This document shows positions 16,346-24,917 of a stretch of DNA of 64,000 bases, one piece after another (the stretch's first letter is position 1; every line of letters begins with the position of its first letter). Made by a program: the position numbers and the translations under genes. Below the pieces are notes generated by a model. The model worked only from the letters and a program-made list of their open reading frames with translations. It was not told the DNA's origin and did not search any database. The stretch is taken from positions 1 through 64,000 of the forward strand of contig NZ_JAVJSX010000019.1 of the NCBI RefSeq assembly GCF_040219215.1. The letters are read 5' to 3'. The DNA comes from Thalassobaculum_A sp040219215 (GTDB lineage: Bacteria > Pseudomonadota > Alphaproteobacteria > Thalassobaculales > Thalassobaculaceae).

Positions 16346-17441
16346 CGCCGGCAACCAGCAGCCGCCGGAGAAGGCCGGCGGCGACCGCATGACCGCCGGA
16401 CGCCCCAAGGGGTCCATGGCACTTGCCCTTGCGCTCGGAACCGCCGGCGGTCTGCTGTTCGCGTGGGCCAAGCTCCCGCTGCCCTGGATGATGGGAGCCA
16501 TGGTGGCAACCACCATCGCGTCCGTCGCCGGGGCCAACATCCGCGTCGATTTTCGGCTTCGGACCGTGATGATCGCGATTCTCGGGATCATGCTTGGCAG
16601 CGCATTCCAGCCATCGCTGATCGATAGGATCGGCGAGTGGACAATCACCATCGCCGGGCTGCTGGTCTACGCCATCGTGGCCGGTGGTCTGTGCACCTGG
16701 TACTTCCGGAAGGCTGCCGGCTACGACGCGGTGACGTCCTACTTCGCGTCATCTCCCGGCGGATTGAACGAGATGGTGATCGTCGGCCGCGAGATGGGCG
16801 GCGACGACCGGATCATCGCGCTGACCCACTCGGCGCGCATCCTGCTGGTCGTGATGACGTTGCCGTTCCTGTTCCAGTTGTTCACCGACTACACCCCGGC
16901 TGCCGGCCTGCTGCCGGTCGGTGGTTCGATCGACATGCCCCTGCTCGACTGGGCCATCCTGGCCGGGTGCGGCGTGGTCGGCGCAATCGTTGCCAAGCGC
17001 CTGCGAATCCCGGCTGCCGTCCTGATCGGCCCGATGCTTCTGTCTGCGGGGATCCATGTGGCCGGCGTCACCCAGGCGACCCCGCCGAGCCTCCTGGTCG
17101 CGATCGCCCAGGTGGTGATGGGCACCGGCATCGGCTGCCGGTTCGCCGGAACTGCGGTGCGCGACATCGCAAAGGTCGTCGGCGTCTCGGTGGGATCGAC
17201 GGTGATCCTTCTGGTGCTCGGCGTGCTATTCGGGTTTGCCCTGGAACAGATCACCGACGTGCCGTGGTTCGTGCTGGTCCTGGCCTACGCGCCGGGCGGG
17301 CTCGCGGAGATGAGCCTGGTCGCCCTGGCCCTGGGCCGGGATGTCGCGTTTGTCGCAACCCACCACATCTTCCGCATCGGATTCATCGTGATTCTGGCGC
17401 CGTTGGCGTTTCGGATCATGCGACGCACCCGGCGGGTCTAG
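16338..17441 (+). CDS. AbrB-family (AbrB/ammonia-monooxygenase-like) membrane protein
   Basis: A 367-residue polytopic membrane protein of the family historically mislabelled AbrB or ammonia monooxygenase, with about ten helices in two internal repeats. Each repeat contains a PLPWMMGAM / IPAAVLIGPML block, and SSPGGLNEMV and YAPGGLAEMSL are the paired conserved loops. The function is unproven; transport of small organic compounds is a reasonable guess. ATG 16338 overlaps the deacylase gene by 8 bases, so the two are coupled and the protein may move the deacylase substrate or product (inference). Confidence 0.88.
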   Translation: MTDAGNQQPPEKAGGDRMTAGRPKGSMALALALGTAGGLLFAWAKLPLPWMMGAMVATTIASVAGANIRVDFRLRTVMIAILGIMLGSAFQPSLIDRIGEWTITIAGLLVYAIVAGGLCTWYFRKAAGYDAVTSYFASSPGGLNEMVIVGREMGGDDRIIALTHSARILLVVMTLPFLFQLFTDYTPAAGLLPVGGSIDMPLLDWAILAGCGVVGAIVAKRLRIPAAVLIGPMLLSAGIHVAGVTQATPPSLLVAIAQVVMGTGIGCRFAGTAVRDIAKVVGVSVGSTVILLVLGVLFGFALEQITDVPWFVLVLAYAPGGLAEMSLVALALGRDVAFVATHHIFRIGFIVILAPLAFRIMRRTRRV

Positions 17442-17457
17442 CGGGCGCCGAGCACCC

Positions 17458-18510
17458 CTACTTCGCCGTCAGGATCGCGACGACGCGCTTGGCGAACTCC
17501 GCGTCTGCCCCCGCCGCGACCTTGCGGTCATTGGCGACGTGCGAGATCACCAGAAGTTGCCCGGACAGGTGCGGGTAGAAGGCAAAGATTTCGGTCACCG
17601 CCTTGCCGTCGCCGATATCGGAGCATCGAATCTCGACCCGCTTGACCTGGATGGTGGTGCCGGAAAGCGGCCGAGTGTCTGCCGAAGACGTCATTTCGCC
17701 TTTGCATTTCGGCTGCTTCTGCTGGACCAGATTGTCGCGCAACGCCTCGGCGTCGGGGTTCGACCCCACACCGGTGGCAAGGCCCAGCCCATCGGCGACA
17801 TTCCAGAGCAGCGCCGCGTTCCACTTGCGCATCGCATCGGGCAGATCCTCCGGAACGGTGAAGAATCCGGGCTTCCCACTGGTCACAACCTGCCCGGCAA
17901 AGTCCCGGGGCGACAGGGCGAGCAGATCCATGCCCTTGACCCGCTTGGCGGGTCCGGCCGGCTTTGCCGCACCGGCAGCGGGCGCGGCAGGCTTGGCGGT
18001 CGCCGGCGCGCCCGATGCGCTCTGCGTCCAGCATTGATCGAGTTCGCCGATTGCCTTGAAGGTTCCGGTCAGCTTGAAGTTGATCGCCTGGGTCGCCGTG
18101 GTGATGTGAAGCACATTGCCGCGCTTAAGAGATTCGGCCAATGCCGCCCCGTCGGCGCCGAACTGGGCAGCCATCGCATCCTTCGACACGACCTGAAAAT
18201 CCCCGGTTCGCTTGGCGCCACCGTCGACCCAGAGCGTCACGTGCTGCGCGGTATTCGGCTGCAGTTCCCACGCTTTGTTCAGCAGCCAGATCTCGAACGC
18301 ACCTTCGACGGAGCGCCCGAACCCGAGCCGCATGCCGTTGGGATGCTCGGAGGTCATGACGCAGCGTTCGAACTTGCCGCTGCTGCTGGCGTACGCGCTG
18401 CCCGTCCATGGTCCGCTTTCGAACTTGGCAAAAGCGGGTACGGAAAAGCCCGTCACCAGGATGGCGGCCGTCATCCACGTCCCCACCATCCACCGAATTA
18501 CCGACGCCAT
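17458..18510 (-). CDS. exported protein, invasion-associated locus B-like
   Basis: A 350-residue secreted protein. The signal peptide covers about residues 1-28, with a hydrophobic core TAAILVTGFSVPAFA. It has two similar beta-rich halves separated by an Ala/Pro/Lys linker (around residues 165-190, AATAKPAAPAAGAAKPAGPAKR). The first half (PWTGSAYASS.. FERCVMTSEH) looks like the invasion-associated locus B fold. The second half has paired cysteines (KCKGEM...IRCSDIG). No enzyme motif is visible. The start at 18510 is preferred because GGAGAG precedes it and the signal peptide then begins properly. Confidence 0.7.
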   Translation of the reverse strand: MASVIRWMVGTWMTAAILVTGFSVPAFAKFESGPWTGSAYASSSGKFERCVMTSEHPNGMRLGFGRSVEGAFEIWLLNKAWELQPNTAQHVTLWVDGGAKRTGDFQVVSKDAMAAQFGADGAALAESLKRGNVLHITTATQAINFKLTGTFKAIGELDQCWTQSASGAPATAKPAAPAAGAAKPAGPAKRVKGMDLLALSPRDFAGQVVTSGKPGFFTVPEDLPDAMRKWNAALLWNVADGLGLATGVGSNPDAEALRDNLVQQKQPKCKGEMTSSADTRPLSGTTIQVKRVEIRCSDIGDGKAVTEIFAFYPHLSGQLLVISHVANDRKVAAGADAEFAKRVVAILTAK

Positions 18511-18567
18511 AAACCGTCTCTCCGTTGCATACCGCAAGTTCACGGGCGCGATTGGCGCACCCAATTG

Positions 18568-19368
18568 TTACGCAAATTTGGCAGTGATCCCACCGTCGAC
18601 CACCAGTTCGGTCGCGGTCACGTACTTGGCCTCATCCGAGGCCAGGAACAAGGCCGCGTGCGCGACGTCCCACGCATCACCCATCTTGCCGGTCGGACAC
18701 TGTGCGTCGCGCAGTCGGATCATCTCTGCGGCATCACCCTTGGCATAGGCATCGGGCAGGCCGGCAAAGATCAGCGGCGTGTTCATCAGGCCGGGCAGAA
18801 TGCAGTTCGATCGGATCCCCTGCCCGGCGTACTGCAGGGCGATCGCCCTGCTGAACGGGATCAGCGCGCCCTTGGTGGTGGAATAGGTGATGTAGTCGAC
18901 GCCGGTGTGCCGGATGCCGGCGATCGATGAGATGTTGACGATGGCGCCGCCACCGCGCTTCAGCATCTCGGGGATCACCGCTTTGCAGACCAGGAACGCG
19001 CTTTTCAGGTTCACGTCCGCAACCAGGTCCCACTCCGCCTCGTCGACCTCGACCGGACCGCCGACCCGGACGATCCCGACGTTGTTGTCGAGAATGTCGA
19101 TGCCGCCGAACGCCTCGACCGCTGTGCGGACCATGGCATCGACCTGGTCCTTTCGGGAGACATCGCAGATCACGGCAATCGCTTCGTGCCCTTCGCCGGC
19201 GATGATCGAGCGGGTTTCCTCGGCCGCCGTCGGATTGACGTCGACACACACCACCCTGGCACCCTCGCGCGCGAACAGCACCGACGTCGCCTTGCCGTTC
19301 CCCCATCCGGGACCGATCGACCCTGCCCCGGTCACAACCGCCACCTTGCCCTGCAGTCGCCCGGCCAT
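18568..19368 (-). CDS. short-chain dehydrogenase/reductase
   Basis: A 266-residue classical SDR. The dinucleotide loop is VTGAGSIGPGWGNGKA, longer than the usual TGxxxGxG and typical of one SDR subgroup. The NNVG motif, Ser in NISSIAG, and Tyr-x3-Lys in TYSTTKGA complete the active site, and DVN after the second strand suggests NAD(H). ATG 19368 is chosen since GGAG sits 7 bases before it; an upstream in-frame ATG at 19401 lacks one. The substrate is unknown. It lies 58 bases from the start of the exported protein gene downstream. Confidence 0.9.
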   Translation of the reverse strand: MAGRLQGKVAVVTGAGSIGPGWGNGKATSVLFAREGARVVCVDVNPTAAEETRSIIAGEGHEAIAVICDVSRKDQVDAMVRTAVEAFGGIDILDNNVGIVRVGGPVEVDEAEWDLVADVNLKSAFLVCKAVIPEMLKRGGGAIVNISSIAGIRHTGVDYITYSTTKGALIPFSRAIALQYAGQGIRSNCILPGLMNTPLIFAGLPDAYAKGDAAEMIRLRDAQCPTGKMGDAWDVAHAALFLASDEAKYVTATELVVDGGITAKFA

Positions 19369-19563
19369 CCGCTTCTCCACTGCGCTGATTCGCGGCGGCA
19401 TATTGCCTTGTCACGCTCCGAAACGCGATGACTGCCTGTAGCGCCCTATACAAGTTCCTTTGTCCGTTCACTCCGGGGACGCCAAAGGATACCGTCACGC
19501 GCCGGCACCCTGTGCCGACGACCGGCCCGCACGGCGACAGCCGGCAGGCGAAGGAGGGGCAGG

Positions 19564-20784
19564 ATGCCGAAACGCGGCAAGACCGGCGAGCAGCCGGTGC
19601 GGGGAACCGTCGGTGAGGTCTTTCTGGCCTTCCTGCGGCTCGGCCTGACGGCCTTCGGAGGGCCGGTCGCACACATCGGCTACTTCCGGTCGGAGTTCGT
19701 CGTGCGTCGGCGCTGGCTCGACGACGCGGTCTACGCCGACATGGTGGCGCTCTGTCAGTTCCTGCCCGGGCCGGCGTCATCGCAGGTCGGCCTGTGCCTT
19801 GGTGCCCGCCGTGCGGGAGTTCTCGGAGGAGCCGCCGCGTGGCTGGGGTTCACTCTGCCGTCCGCGGTGCTGATGATTCTGGCGGGGCTCGGTGCGGTTG
19901 CCTTCGGTGTCAACGATCCGGCCGTCGCCGCGGCAGTACACGGCCTGAAGCTGGTCGCCGTCGCCGTGGTGGCGCAGGCTGTTCAACAGATGGCCGGACG
20001 CCTCGCCGCCGATGCCCATCGCGCCACCATCCTGGTCGCCTCGGCCACGCTGGCGCTATCCGTCGATGGGCTGGCGGGGCAACTTGGGGCCATAGGTCTC
20101 GGCGCGGTCGCCGGGTTGGTTATCGGGCGACGCAACGGCGCGGTCCCCGACCGTCGCAATCCGGCACCGTTGTCGATGCGCGTGCCAATGCCCGTGGGCG
20201 CCGCGCTGCTGGCGATCCTGGCCGGCCTGCTACTAGCCCCGGTCTTCGTGCCGGTCCCTGAAGCCCTGCGGATCGCCGACGCCTCGTTCCGCGCCGGCTC
20301 CCTGGTGTTCGGCGGCGGCCATGTGGTGCTGCCGCTGCTCGAGGCGGACACGGTCCGAACCGGTCTGGTCGACCGCGATACCTTCCTGGCCGGCTACGGT
20401 CTCGCCCAGGCCGTACCCGGTCCCTTGTTCACTTTCGCGGCGTTTCTCGGGGCGGCGGCACCGACGCCTGGCGGGGTGCTTGGCGGAATCCTCGCCGTCG
20501 TCGCCGTGTTCCTGCCGTCGTCGCTGGTGCTGTTCGGCGCGCTGCCGTTCTGGGACCGGCTGCGGTCCTGGATGCCGGCTCGCGCCGCCTTGGACGGCGT
20601 CAACGCGGCCGTGGTCGGGCTGTTGGTCGCGGTGCTGTACGACCCGGTCGCAACCGCCGCGATCACCGGTCCACGCGACGTAGCGGCGGTGCTGGTCGCT
20701 TACCTGCTGTTGGAAGTCTGGAAGGCGCCGCCGTGGGCGGTGGTGCTCGGCTTCGGCTTCGCCGGAGCGCTGCTCAGTCTCTGA
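19564..20784 (+). CDS. chrA: chromate transporter ChrA
   Basis: A 406-residue two-domain (long-chain) CHR-family protein. The N-terminal half has the signature FGGPVAHIGYFRSEFV and CQFLPGPASSQ. The C-terminal half repeats it as FGGGHVVLPLLE and GLAQAVPGPLFTFAAFLG. About ten to twelve membrane helices are expected. ChrA proteins export chromate across the inner membrane and confer chromate resistance; transport of sulfate-like anions is also suggested. AAGGAGG precedes the ATG. It stands alone, divergent from the SDR. Confidence 0.93.
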   Translation: MPKRGKTGEQPVRGTVGEVFLAFLRLGLTAFGGPVAHIGYFRSEFVVRRRWLDDAVYADMVALCQFLPGPASSQVGLCLGARRAGVLGGAAAWLGFTLPSAVLMILAGLGAVAFGVNDPAVAAAVHGLKLVAVAVVAQAVQQMAGRLAADAHRATILVASATLALSVDGLAGQLGAIGLGAVAGLVIGRRNGAVPDRRNPAPLSMRVPMPVGAALLAILAGLLLAPVFVPVPEALRIADASFRAGSLVFGGGHVVLPLLEADTVRTGLVDRDTFLAGYGLAQAVPGPLFTFAAFLGAAAPTPGGVLGGILAVVAVFLPSSLVLFGALPFWDRLRSWMPARAALDGVNAAVVGLLVAVLYDPVATAAITGPRDVAAVLVAYLLLEVWKAPPWAVVLGFGFAGALLSL

Positions 20785-20795
20785 TGTCGGCCGGT

Positions 20796-20966
20796 TCAGC
20801 GCCCGAAGCGCACCACCACCTGGGTGTTCCGCCGACCGGCCGGACACACCTCCGTGCCGCCATATTCCTGCTCGCGAACGCGCTCGATATCCCGGCTGTC
20901 CAGCCGGAACAGATCGCACGCGATGAACTCGGCTATCGCTGCCATCACGCGCTCAATCCACAGCAT
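20796..20966 (-). CDS. small hypothetical protein
   Basis: A 56-residue gene I do not recognise. The start ATG at 20966 is preceded by GGGGAGGGCGGG, a strong Shine-Dalgarno. The codons from the middle to the stop have the G/C third positions of the neighbouring real genes. The N-terminal part is a hydrophobic amphipathic helix and the C-terminal part is arginine-rich with one Cys. It is in the same frame as the hydrolase upstream, 90 bases beyond its stop, and probably on the same transcript. The end loosely resembles the last strand of OmpA-like domains, too weakly to name. Confidence 0.5.
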   Translation of the reverse strand: MLWIERVMAAIAEFIACDLFRLDSRDIERVREQEYGGTEVCPAGRRNTQVVVRFGR

Positions 20967-21056
20967 CCCGCCCTCCCCGGCAATCACCCAATGAATGTTA
21001 GGGCGCCACTCCAGGATTGCAATTGCCCACGGCACGTCATCCAGGCGATCGATCGT

Positions 21057-22013
21057 TCACCGGCTGGCCTCTCCGCTGTCCAGAAACGCGTCGACCGCAT
21101 CCCAGAACGCTCGGCGGATCGGCTCAAGTTCACCCAGGATCTCATGCTTGGCATCGGAGAGGCGCAGAACCTGCGCATCGGGTAACCGGTGGGCGGCTGC
21201 CTCGATCGCCGCGTTCGACACGATGGTGTCTTGGCCGGCCACAGCAAGCAGGAGCGGTATGCGTACGCGCTCCAGGACTCCCGGAACCGTCACCGCCTCG
21301 ATTGACCGGAGCGCCGCCCGTACCCAGGAGAACGTCGGATCCGCAAGCACCAGGTCCGGGTTCTCGGCCATCAGGCGGTGCAGCCGCTCGAAGCGCGCCT
21401 GGTCCTGGGTCAGAACGTTGCCCTCAAACCTCTGCCGGCGTGGTCCATAACCCGCACCGCCGAAGATGTAGCTGCCCGCCAGCGGGGTGAGGCAGAATCC
21501 CTCCACCAGACACCGCGCCAGCCAGTTGGGGAGACCCGTCCGTCCGATCCCGAGCATCGGCGCGATCAGAACAGCCCGATCCACCCGCTCCGGCCGATCG
21601 ATGGCGTAGCGCAATGCCAAGTGCGCGCCCATCGAGTGTGCGACCATGAAGAATCGACCGTCCCGGAAGCCAGCAAAGCCATCCAGGACGGCCTGCAGGT
21701 CCTCCAGATGGGTTTCCATCCGGTCGATGTGCCCTTTGTGGCGATCGGCCAGCAGCCGGTCGGACAGACCTTGTCCCCGCCAATCCAGGGTCAGCACGCT
21801 GAATCCGCGGTCGGTCAACTCACCGATCGATTCCAGATTCTTTTCGATGAATTCGGTGTAGCCCGAGAGAAACACGCACAGACGAGGCTCGCCACCAGAA
21901 GCACTGACGGGATCGAAACGCGCGGCACGCAGTCGGATACCGCCGGGGCGCTCGATCAACGTTGCACTTCCACCAGCCGCCTCGACCGTCTCTGGGACGG
22001 AGGTATGGATCAT
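21057..22013 (-). CDS. alpha/beta hydrolase, lysophospholipase (PldB)-like
   Basis: A 318-residue Hydrolase_4-type enzyme. The nucleophile elbow is VAHSMGAH, the acid is in AVAGQDTIV, and the base in SDAKHEIL. The N-terminal FLSGYTEFIEKNLESIGEL and LDWRGQGLSDR blocks are typical of bacterial lysophospholipase L2 and monoacylglycerol lipases. No signal peptide. Its ATG overlaps the stop of the pot-type ATPase gene by four bases, so it is translated as part of the polyamine transporter operon, an unexpected partner. Confidence 0.88.
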   Translation of the reverse strand: MIHTSVPETVEAAGGSATLIERPGGIRLRAARFDPVSASGGEPRLCVFLSGYTEFIEKNLESIGELTDRGFSVLTLDWRGQGLSDRLLADRHKGHIDRMETHLEDLQAVLDGFAGFRDGRFFMVAHSMGAHLALRYAIDRPERVDRAVLIAPMLGIGRTGLPNWLARCLVEGFCLTPLAGSYIFGGAGYGPRRQRFEGNVLTQDQARFERLHRLMAENPDLVLADPTFSWVRAALRSIEAVTVPGVLERVRIPLLLAVAGQDTIVSNAAIEAAAHRLPDAQVLRLSDAKHEILGELEPIRRAFWDAVDAFLDSGEASR

Positions 22014-23125
22014 TGTGACAGCACGACCCCGCAGGTCGGTGTCCAGGACAGGTGCACCCGGTCGCCCCAGGTAAACGGTCGACGGGTCACCCGGTCGACG
22101 TTGGCGATCGCAACCTTGATCAGCGGATGCTCGTCGTCGAGCCGGACGTGGAAAATCGACACTTCGCCGAGATAGGTGATCTCTTCGACGGTTCCCATCA
22201 CCGTGTTACGCGCCGCGTCCACCGGCGGATCGTTCGAGATGTCGACCTTTTCCGGCCGCAGCGCCAGCCATCCGGTCGATCCGACCGGCAGGCCGGCTTC
22301 CTGCTCGATCTCCACCGGGACCGGGACGCCCGGTGCCCGCAAGCGGACGTGGCCGCCCTCGCCCGCCTCCACCCGCCCTTCGATCAGGTTCACAGAGCCG
22401 ATGAAGTCGGCGACGAATTTGGTCTGAGGGAACTCGTACAACTCGGCGGGCGGCGCGGTCTGCTGGACCCGGCCGTGATCCATGACGGCAATCCGGTCAG
22501 CCATTGAAAGCGCTTCGCCCTGGTCATGAGTTACAACGATGAACGTGATCCCAACGCTCTCCTGCAGATTGACCAGTTCCAACCGCATCTGTTCCCGCAG
22601 CTTGGCGTCCAGTGCGGATAGCGGCTCGTCCAGCAGCAGCACCTTCGGCCGTTTCACCAGCGCCCGGGCCAATGCCACCCGCTGCCGCTGCCCGCCTGAG
22701 AGTTGGTCGGGACGCCGCGGTCCGTAACCACCGAGCTTGACCAGGTTCAAGGCCTCCTCCGCCTGCTCCCAGGCGTCGGCCTTGGGAACACCGTCAACCT
22801 TGAGGCCGTAGGCCACGTTGTCGCGCACGCTCATGTGCGGGAACACGGCGTAGGACTGGAACACCATGTTCACCGGCCGACGGTTCGCGGGCACCATCGA
22901 CATGTCCTGCCCGTCGATCCGGATGGTACCTCCCGTCGGGAGTTCAAGTCCTGCCAACATCCGCAGCAGGGTGGTCTTGCCACAGCCCGAGGGGCCCAGC
23001 AGCGCAAAGAACTCCCCGCGGCGGATCGTCAGGTCGACCGAGTCGACCGCCAAGATCGGACCGTATCGCTTGCTCAGCCCGCTGATCTCGATGATCGGGG
23101 TGTCGTCCGTTCCGATCGCGCTCAT
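22010..23125 (-). CDS. potA: spermidine/putrescine ABC transporter ATP-binding protein
   Basis: A 371-residue ATPase with Walker A GPSGCGKTTLL, signature LSGGQRQRVALARAL, Walker B VLLLDEPLSALD and H-loop VVTHDQGEAL. A C-terminal TOBE-type beta domain follows from about residue 270 (LRPEKVDISN). This is the PotA/PotG architecture. The true start is the ATG at 23125, overlapping the permease stop by four bases. The longer open frame upstream is the permease gene read in another frame. It powers uptake of putrescine or spermidine with the two permeases and binding protein that precede it. Confidence 0.93.
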   Translation of the reverse strand: MSAIGTDDTPIIEISGLSKRYGPILAVDSVDLTIRRGEFFALLGPSGCGKTTLLRMLAGLELPTGGTIRIDGQDMSMVPANRRPVNMVFQSYAVFPHMSVRDNVAYGLKVDGVPKADAWEQAEEALNLVKLGGYGPRRPDQLSGGQRQRVALARALVKRPKVLLLDEPLSALDAKLREQMRLELVNLQESVGITFIVVTHDQGEALSMADRIAVMDHGRVQQTAPPAELYEFPQTKFVADFIGSVNLIEGRVEAGEGGHVRLRAPGVPVPVEIEQEAGLPVGSTGWLALRPEKVDISNDPPVDAARNTVMGTVEEITYLGEVSIFHVRLDDEHPLIKVAIANVDRVTRRPFTWGDRVHLSWTPTCGVVLSQ

Positions 23126-23970
23126 CCCACCGCCCTCTCCGCCTTGTCGTTCGCCCGGTTCTGCAGCCACAGAGCCGTCGCCGTCAGTGCCACGGTGATC
23201 ACGATGAGAATCGTCGATGCCGCGTTGACCTCCGGCGTCACCGAGAACCGGACCATCGAGTAGACCTTGACCGGGAAGGTCACGGTGTTCGGGCCCGACG
23301 TGAAGAAGGTGATGACGAAATCGTCCAGCGACAGGGTGAAGGCCAGCATCCCGCCGGCCACCAGCCCCGGCCGCATGAACGGGATCATGACGTCCCGGAA
23401 CACCTGCCACTCGGTGGCGCCCAGGTCTTGCGCCGCTTCGGCCAGTTCGCGGTTGAAACCCTCGAGCCGGGCGCGGACCACGACCGCAACGAACGGGAAG
23501 CTGAACGAGACATGCGCGATGGTGATGGCAGAGAGTGAGAATGGCCAGGGCAGGTCGCTCGGCCATCCGACGCGTGAGAAGAACGCCAGCATCGCCACGC
23601 CCATGCAGATCTCCGGAATGACGATCGGCAGGGCCATCGCCCCTTCGTAGCCGGCGCGGCACGGAAACCGGAACCGCCAGAGCAGCACTGCAACCAACGC
23701 TCCGAGGATGATCGAGATGATCGTCGAAGCCAGGGCGATCGTCAGCGAGTTGCCGAATGCCTCGATCAGGCTGTCGTTGCGCAGCGCCTTGCCATAGTAG
23801 TCGAGGGTAAAGCCCTGCCAGACGATGTTGCGCCGGCTGTCGTTGAAGCTGAATGCGATCAGCGTGATGATCGGCGCGTACAGGAACACGAAGACCACCA
23901 TCAGCATCAACCGCACCCAGGTGCGGCGGGCATAGTCGAGCGGACCGACCGGCGTCGCCGTCGCCATCAT
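23122..23970 (-). CDS. potC: spermidine/putrescine ABC transporter permease (PotC/PotI-like)
   Basis: A 282-residue inner-membrane permease with six predicted helices. The first helix begins near residue 20 and is followed by FNDSRRNIVWQGFTLDYYGKAL, the usual PotC/PotI periplasmic segment. The EAA loop is AEAAQDLGATEWQVFRDVMIP. Its start overlaps the potB-like stop by four bases. Together with PotB it forms the polyamine channel. Confidence 0.93.
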   Translation of the reverse strand: MMATATPVGPLDYARRTWVRLMLMVVFVFLYAPIITLIAFSFNDSRRNIVWQGFTLDYYGKALRNDSLIEAFGNSLTIALASTIISIILGALVAVLLWRFRFPCRAGYEGAMALPIVIPEICMGVAMLAFFSRVGWPSDLPWPFSLSAITIAHVSFSFPFVAVVVRARLEGFNRELAEAAQDLGATEWQVFRDVMIPFMRPGLVAGGMLAFTLSLDDFVITFFTSGPNTVTFPVKVYSMVRFSVTPEVNAASTILIVITVALTATALWLQNRANDKAERAVG

Positions 23971-24887
23971 ACCCTGCCCTGTCCGGCGGTGCGCCGGCTG
24001 TAGAGCGCCCGCAGCGCCAGGGCACCGAAGGTCAGATACATCAACAGGAACGACAGCGCCGAGCCGAACGGCCAGTCGTTGGCGCTCTTGAACTGCCGCT
24101 CGATGACGTTTGCGATCATCTGACTGTCGGTGCCGCCCAGCAGGTCGGGCGTCAGGAACGAGCCGAGTGCGGGAATGAACACCAGGATCGATCCCGAGAT
24201 GATCCCCGGCAGGGCCAGCGGCACGACGACAGTGCGAAACGCATGAAGCTGCGATGCCCCCAGGTCCAGCGCCGCCTCGATCAGCGAACGGTCCAGCTTC
24301 TCCAGCGACGCATACAGCGGCAGCACCATGAACGGCAGGTGCACGTACACCAGACCGACCACCACGGCGGTGTTGTTGTACAGCAGTTCCAGCGGTTCGA
24401 ACCGGCCGCCGAGAAGTTGCAGGGATCCGAGCCCGATCAGCGACAGCACGCCATTCGCCTGGTCCCAGAACCATTCAAGCGTGAAGTTCACGAACCCCCG
24501 GGTCCGCAGCACCGCGATCAAGGCGTAGGTCCGGATCAGCAGGTTGGTCCAGAACGGCAGGATGACCAGCAGCAACAGCAATGCCCGCCACCGCCGTGGC
24601 GCAAAAACAATCGCCAGCGCCACCGGAAAGCCGAAGACCAGCGAAACCACCGTGGTCAGCCCGGCGAACACGAAGGACTTCAGGAAGATCTGCAGATACA
24701 GCGGATCGATCGCCCTCGCGTAGTTGGAGAGCGTCCCGGTCACCTCCATGTCGACGACGCCGCGTAGCTCGGCGAAGCTGAGCACCCACACCAGGGCCAG
24801 GGGAATCAGGAAGAACCCCAACAGCCACGCGGTCGGCGGCAGACCGATGATCCAGAATACCAGCGGGTTACGCCGCCAACTTTCCAT
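23967..24887 (-). CDS. potB: spermidine/putrescine ABC transporter permease (PotB/PotH-like)
   Basis: A 306-residue permease with an N-terminal helix (about residues 11-36), the PotB-type FWTNLLIRTYALIAVLR segment, and the EAA loop EAALDLGASQLHAFRTVVVP. The insert containing FTLEWFWDQANGVLSLIG between helices is usual in this subfamily. It begins 30 bases after the binding-protein stop. Overlaps between potB, potC, potA and the hydrolase gene show a single translationally coupled operon. Confidence 0.93.
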   Translation of the reverse strand: MESWRRNPLVFWIIGLPPTAWLLGFFLIPLALVWVLSFAELRGVVDMEVTGTLSNYARAIDPLYLQIFLKSFVFAGLTTVVSLVFGFPVALAIVFAPRRWRALLLLLVILPFWTNLLIRTYALIAVLRTRGFVNFTLEWFWDQANGVLSLIGLGSLQLLGGRFEPLELLYNNTAVVVGLVYVHLPFMVLPLYASLEKLDRSLIEAALDLGASQLHAFRTVVVPLALPGIISGSILVFIPALGSFLTPDLLGGTDSQMIANVIERQFKSANDWPFGSALSFLLMYLTFGALALRALYSRRTAGQGRV

Positions 24888-24917
24888 CGCGCCTGCCCCC
24901 CGGCCGCAGCGCGAAAC

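Noticed and set aside
24888..24917. Possible hairpin between the potD-like and potB-like genes
   Set aside because: GC-rich but imperfect with a bulge and only 30 bases; it does not match the clear hairpin seen in the dpp operon.
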